NCBI GenBank assembly: GCA_964655475.1
Contig: CAZZMO010000001.1
Span: 124,001-188,000, forward strand
Origin: VGMA01 sp964655475
GTDB lineage: Bacteria; Chlamydiota; Chlamydiia; Chlamydiales; VGMA01
Direction of reading: 5' to 3'
DNA length: 64,000 nt
Shown in pieces: positions 61,604-64,000 of the stretch. Under the pieces are notes generated by a model. The model was given only the letters and a program-made list of their open reading frames with translations, had not been told where the DNA came from and searched no databases. The stretch's first letter is position 1; every line of letters starts with the position of its first letter. The translations under genes and the position numbers were made by a program.

Positions 61604-62194
61604 ATGGGTAAAGTTGGGTGTTATACGAGTACGGATGCAAAAACGCCTGTGCCGAGTCTGACGACCTGCTCAGATTGTATTAGTAAGGCATATGTTTGGT
61701 TTGGTTCTTGCTCAACCTCTCTTAAGGCCTGTCAGTTCACTTGCCCTGCGAGTGATCCTAATTGTTGTATCAATCCCTCTTGCTGGGACTATACAAACGT
61801 CATTGAATGTACCTGTTTTTACTACAGTGGAAGCCTTTTAGTGCCCGTGCCCCAAGTACTCACTTATAGTGAGTGTGTAAACCAAGGGGCTGTATGGCAG
61901 CAAACTTGCGTTCCTGCTGATTGGGCAACCGCTATTCCTTGCAATTGCACAGACTGCGCTAAGCAGTGTGCGGGAAAGACGTCAGGAAAGCAGGGGTGTA
62001 CATGGACTTGTGGATCAAGTTCTTGTATTTGTACTTATACAGGTAAAGATAGCGCAGGTGACTCTTATACTGGAGGGCTCCAAAACTGCCCAACTTGCAC
62101 TTATGTCGATAACTTTGGTACAGGTGCTCAAGGGACCTGCTCGATCCGCTGCACTGCGACCTCTGTATCATCTGAAGAAGAGGAGATCTCATGA
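61604..62194 (+). CDS. cysteine-rich protein (25 Cys in 196 residues)
   Basis: GGGGAGGAG precedes the ATG. The N-terminus MGKVGCYTST has no signal peptide. The middle has spaced single cysteines; the C-terminal part reads SSSCICTYTGKDSAGDSYT, similar in pattern to SGYTCTYTC...DGETYTPEEC in the next gene. The two genes overlap by 4 bases (ATGA), so they are co-translated. They sit between ftsH/SnoaL and pnp, genes that are adjacent in Chlamydia, so they look inserted. Confidence 0.8.
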   Translation: MGKVGCYTSTDAKTPVPSLTTCSDCISKAYVWFGSCSTSLKACQFTCPASDPNCCINPSCWDYTNVIECTCFYYSGSLLVPVPQVLTYSECVNQGAVWQQTCVPADWATAIPCNCTDCAKQCAGKTSGKQGCTWTCGSSSCICTYTGKDSAGDSYTGGLQNCPTCTYVDNFGTGAQGTCSIRCTATSVSSEEEEIS

Positions 62195-62538
62195 AGAAAA
62201 AATGTAAAAAGGCTCAAGCGACAGCGAGTCAGCCCACTTGTTTCGTATCGAATTGCGCAACAGGCGCTTGTTTTAAAGGGTCAACGATTGTGAAGGGAGT
62301 TTCTTGTGAGGCTTGCTTATCAGATAGTTCTCAAACCTGGGCGATCGGTTGTATCTATTGCACATGGCCACCTAGAGGCAGCACAACAGCCAATAGTACC
62401 TGGAATAACTGTAGTTCATTTCCACCGACAGTCAGTGGCTATACCTGTACATACACTTGTAATAATACAGATGGAGAAACTTATACTCCTGAAGAGTGTG
62501 TGACGAACAGGTGGACGTTGACAACGCATTGTGTATAG
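62191..62538 (+). CDS. cysteine-rich protein (13 Cys in 115 residues)
   Basis: Starts at the ATG that overlaps the previous stop, with AGAGGAG upstream. The lysine-rich N-terminus MKKKCKKAQATA is not a signal peptide. The GYTCTYTC...DGETYTPEEC region repeats that of the preceding gene, so the two are probably duplicates that diverged. A hairpin terminator follows. Function unknown. Confidence 0.78.
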   Translation: MKKKCKKAQATASQPTCFVSNCATGACFKGSTIVKGVSCEACLSDSSQTWAIGCIYCTWPPRGSTTANSTWNNCSSFPPTVSGYTCTYTCNNTDGETYTPEECVTNRWTLTTHCV

Positions 62539-62542
62539 AAAA

Positions 62543-62572
62543 AACAATGCGCCTTTTATAAGGCGCATTGTT
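62543..62572 (-). terminator. bidirectional hairpin, pnp terminator
   Basis: A 13-base-pair stem (AACAATGCGCCTT with its complement AAGGCGCATTGTT) with a 4-base loop, between two convergent genes. On the minus strand it is followed by a run of six T, so it terminates pnp; on the plus strand the T tract is weak. Confidence 0.88.
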
Positions 62573-62579
62573 CATAGAC

Positions 62580-64000
62580 TTAAACCGTTTGTGCTTCGGG
62601 TGGAGCAATCGGCTCTTTTTTCGGTGGAGCAGGAAGGAGGATCTTGCGACTGAGTTTGATTTGTCCTCTGTCGTTGATGTCGAGCACTTTCACTTCGAGC
62701 TCGTCTCCCTCTTTGATGTAATTTTCGATGTTCTGGACTCTTTGGTGAGAGAGTTCAGAAATGTGACAAAGTCCCTCTTTGCCACCTACGAGCTTGACAA
62801 ACACTCCAAATGGTTGGATCCCAACAACAGGCCCTTTATAAACTTTGCCGATCTCCACTTCTGCTGTGAGGTTGTGGATGATCGCTTTTGCTTTTTCTAG
62901 AGCTTCTGCGTTGTTAGAGGAGATGTTGACAATCCCTTCGTCGTTGATGTCGATCTCTACTCCAGTTTCCTCAATGATGGCGCGGATTTGTTTTCCTCCT
63001 GGCCCAATCACTGTACCGATTTTACTTTGTTTGATCTGGATAGACTCGATGCGAGGTGCATATTTCGAAAGGTTTTCTTTCGATTTTGGCATCACTTCAA
63101 GCATTTTATGAAGGATGTGGATACGCCCTTGTTTTGCCTGCATGAGAGCTGCTTTCATGATATCGAGGGTAATCCCTTCAACTTTGATATCCATTTGGAA
63201 GGCAGTGATTCCATGCTCATCTCCTGTGATCTTGAAGTCCATATCGCCGAGAGCATCTTCTACTCCAAGGATATCTGACAAGATCGTGAATTTCTCTTGC
63301 TCTAGGATGAGCCCCATCGCGATCCCTGCTACTGGTCTCGAAATTGGTACGCCCGCTTCCATCATCGCTAAACAGCCACCGCAAACGGATGCCATTGAAG
63401 AAGAACCGTTAGATTCTGTGATGTTGGATTCGAGTCGGATGGTGTATGGGAAAGACTCTACAGATGGGATGATCGCCTGGAGCGCTCTCTCTGCTAATTT
63501 ACCATGTCCCACTTCACGTCTTCCTGGAGGCCCTGCTCTTCCTACTTCTCCTACAGAGAATGGAGGGAATACGTAGTGTAGGTAGAAGCGGCGGATCCCT
63601 TCTCCACCGAGGTCTTCATAGCGCTGACCCATTGACTCGCCACCGAGGGTACAAACTGCAATCGTTTGAGTCTCGCCGCGGGTAAAGAGGGTGCTTCCAT
63701 GTGTGCGTGGGAGAAGGCCCATTTCGATAGTGATCGGGCGGATCTCTGTTGTGGTTCTACCATCGCAGCGGATGTTTTTATGGAGGACTTCTTTGCGAAG
63801 AAGCTTTGAAGAAATTTTCTTGAAAGCAGCCTTTACGTGGGAAGCGGAGTATTCTCCCTCTCCATCTTCTGGGATGAAGTGCTTGTTAACGCGCTCTGAA
63901 ATTTCATTGACTGCAAGTTCTCTCTCGAGTTTTTTCTCGATAGAGAAGCAGCGTGTGAGCTCTTCAGAGATCATTGCATCCATCTCATCAACCAGTTGTT
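62580..64000 (-). CDS. pnp: polyribonucleotide nucleotidyltransferase, 5' part missing
   Basis: The last 473 or so residues of PNPase; the start lies beyond the window. Seen are the second RNase PH domain (GLLPRTHGSTLFTRGETQ, PYTIRLESNITESNGSSSMAS, GDEHGITAFQMDIKVEGIT), the KH domain (GTVIGPGGKQIRAIIEETG) and the S1 domain (GKVYKGPVVGIQPFGVFV). It degrades RNA 3'-5' with phosphate. Full-length family members are about 695 residues. ftsH-pnp neighbourhood matches Chlamydia, with four genes added between. Confidence 0.96.
   Translation of the reverse strand, partial: QLVDEMDAMISEELTRCFSIEKKLERELAVNEISERVNKHFIPEDGEGEYSASHVKAAFKKISSKLLRKEVLHKNIRCDGRTTTEIRPITIEMGLLPRTHGSTLFTRGETQTIAVCTLGGESMGQRYEDLGGEGIRRFYLHYVFPPFSVGEVGRAGPPGRREVGHGKLAERALQAIIPSVESFPYTIRLESNITESNGSSSMASVCGGCLAMMEAGVPISRPVAGIAMGLILEQEKFTILSDILGVEDALGDMDFKITGDEHGITAFQMDIKVEGITLDIMKAALMQAKQGRIHILHKMLEVMPKSKENLSKYAPRIESIQIKQSKIGTVIGPGGKQIRAIIEETGVEIDINDEGIVNISSNNAEALEKAKAIIHNLTAEVEIGKVYKGPVVGIQPFGVFVKLVGGKEGLCHISELSHQRVQNIENYIKEGDELEVKVLDINDRGQIKLSRKILLPAPPKKEPIAPPEAQTV

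Noticed and set aside
1..64000. CRISPR arrays, insertion sequences, prophage or rRNA
   Set aside because: No regularly spaced repeats, transposase, phage structural genes or rRNA signatures were seen on either strand.

Overview
The window comes from a member of the Chlamydiota outside the family Chlamydiaceae, probably an amoeba- or arthropod-associated lineage; I cannot name the family. Chlamydial signs are a 909-residue FtsH with a long extra N-terminal half, and several gene clusters that I recall from Chlamydia trachomatis: lptF/lptG-like permeases, tilS, ftsH and pnp; rplM-rpsI; mdh, a FAD oxidoreductase, a phnP-like hydrolase and hflX; and ligA near a kinase-like gene. Citrate synthase next to malate dehydrogenase, a type II NADH dehydrogenase and glycerol dehydrogenase point away from Chlamydiaceae, which as I recall lack citrate synthase. 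The sequence is a draft: 100 N interrupt a cysteine-rich gene at 52202-52301.

Layout. 1-4.5 kb: the end of a cysteine-rich gene, nudC-bioY on the minus strand, then a TPP riboswitch driving an MFS transporter and a protein with eukaryotic mitochondrial-carrier signatures, a 42-residue membrane protein and dsbB, with a 62-residue bacterial histone-fold protein convergent to dsbB. 4.5-17.6 kb: an RlmD-type rRNA methylase, a Nudix hydrolase, an alpha/beta-hydrolase-like protein, two glycosyltransferases (one with no standard start codon), an MFS transporter, an HD hydrolase, glycerol dehydrogenase, a metallophosphoesterase and chlamydial unknowns. 17.6-23.3 kb, minus strand: NDH-2 fused to a cyclic-nucleotide-binding domain, a helical unknown, a 56-cysteine protein, a methyltransferase and a MATE exporter. 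23.4-27.7 kb: tRNA-Ala and tRNA-Ile, an exported unknown, two tandem MGDG-synthase-like glycosyltransferases and an EamA transporter. 27.8-30.4 kb, minus strand: purU-yhhQ-tgt, each pair overlapping by 4 bases, a queuine/queuosine-base salvage unit. 30.5-39 kb: mdh-gltA, then membrane protein, FAD oxidoreductase, PhnP-like hydrolase, HflX and RadC in one compact run. 39.4-50.8 kb: MarC, MtaB, a glgB-linked unknown, GlgB, LigA, an MFS transporter, a degenerate kinase, an unknown and MiaB. 50.9-64 kb: rplM-rpsI with a terminator, two cysteine-rich genes, M32 carboxypeptidase, PAP2 phosphatase, LptG/LptF-like permeases, TilS, FtsH, a SnoaL-like protein, two more cysteine-rich genes and the 3' two thirds of pnp.

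Themes. The organism imports rather than makes several cofactors or precursors: biotin (BioY), probably thiamine (riboswitch-controlled MFS), and queuine or a related base (YhhQ plus Tgt). Genes are tightly packed with many 4-base ATGA overlaps; no gene-free stretch exceeds 300 bases. Six cysteine-rich genes lie in four small islands between housekeeping genes. None of the five with a complete N-terminus shows a Sec signal peptide. Several promoters match an extended -10 element (TGnTATAAT), and some lie so close to the start codon that the mRNA may be leaderless. I see no integrase, transposase, CRISPR array, phage cluster or rRNA.
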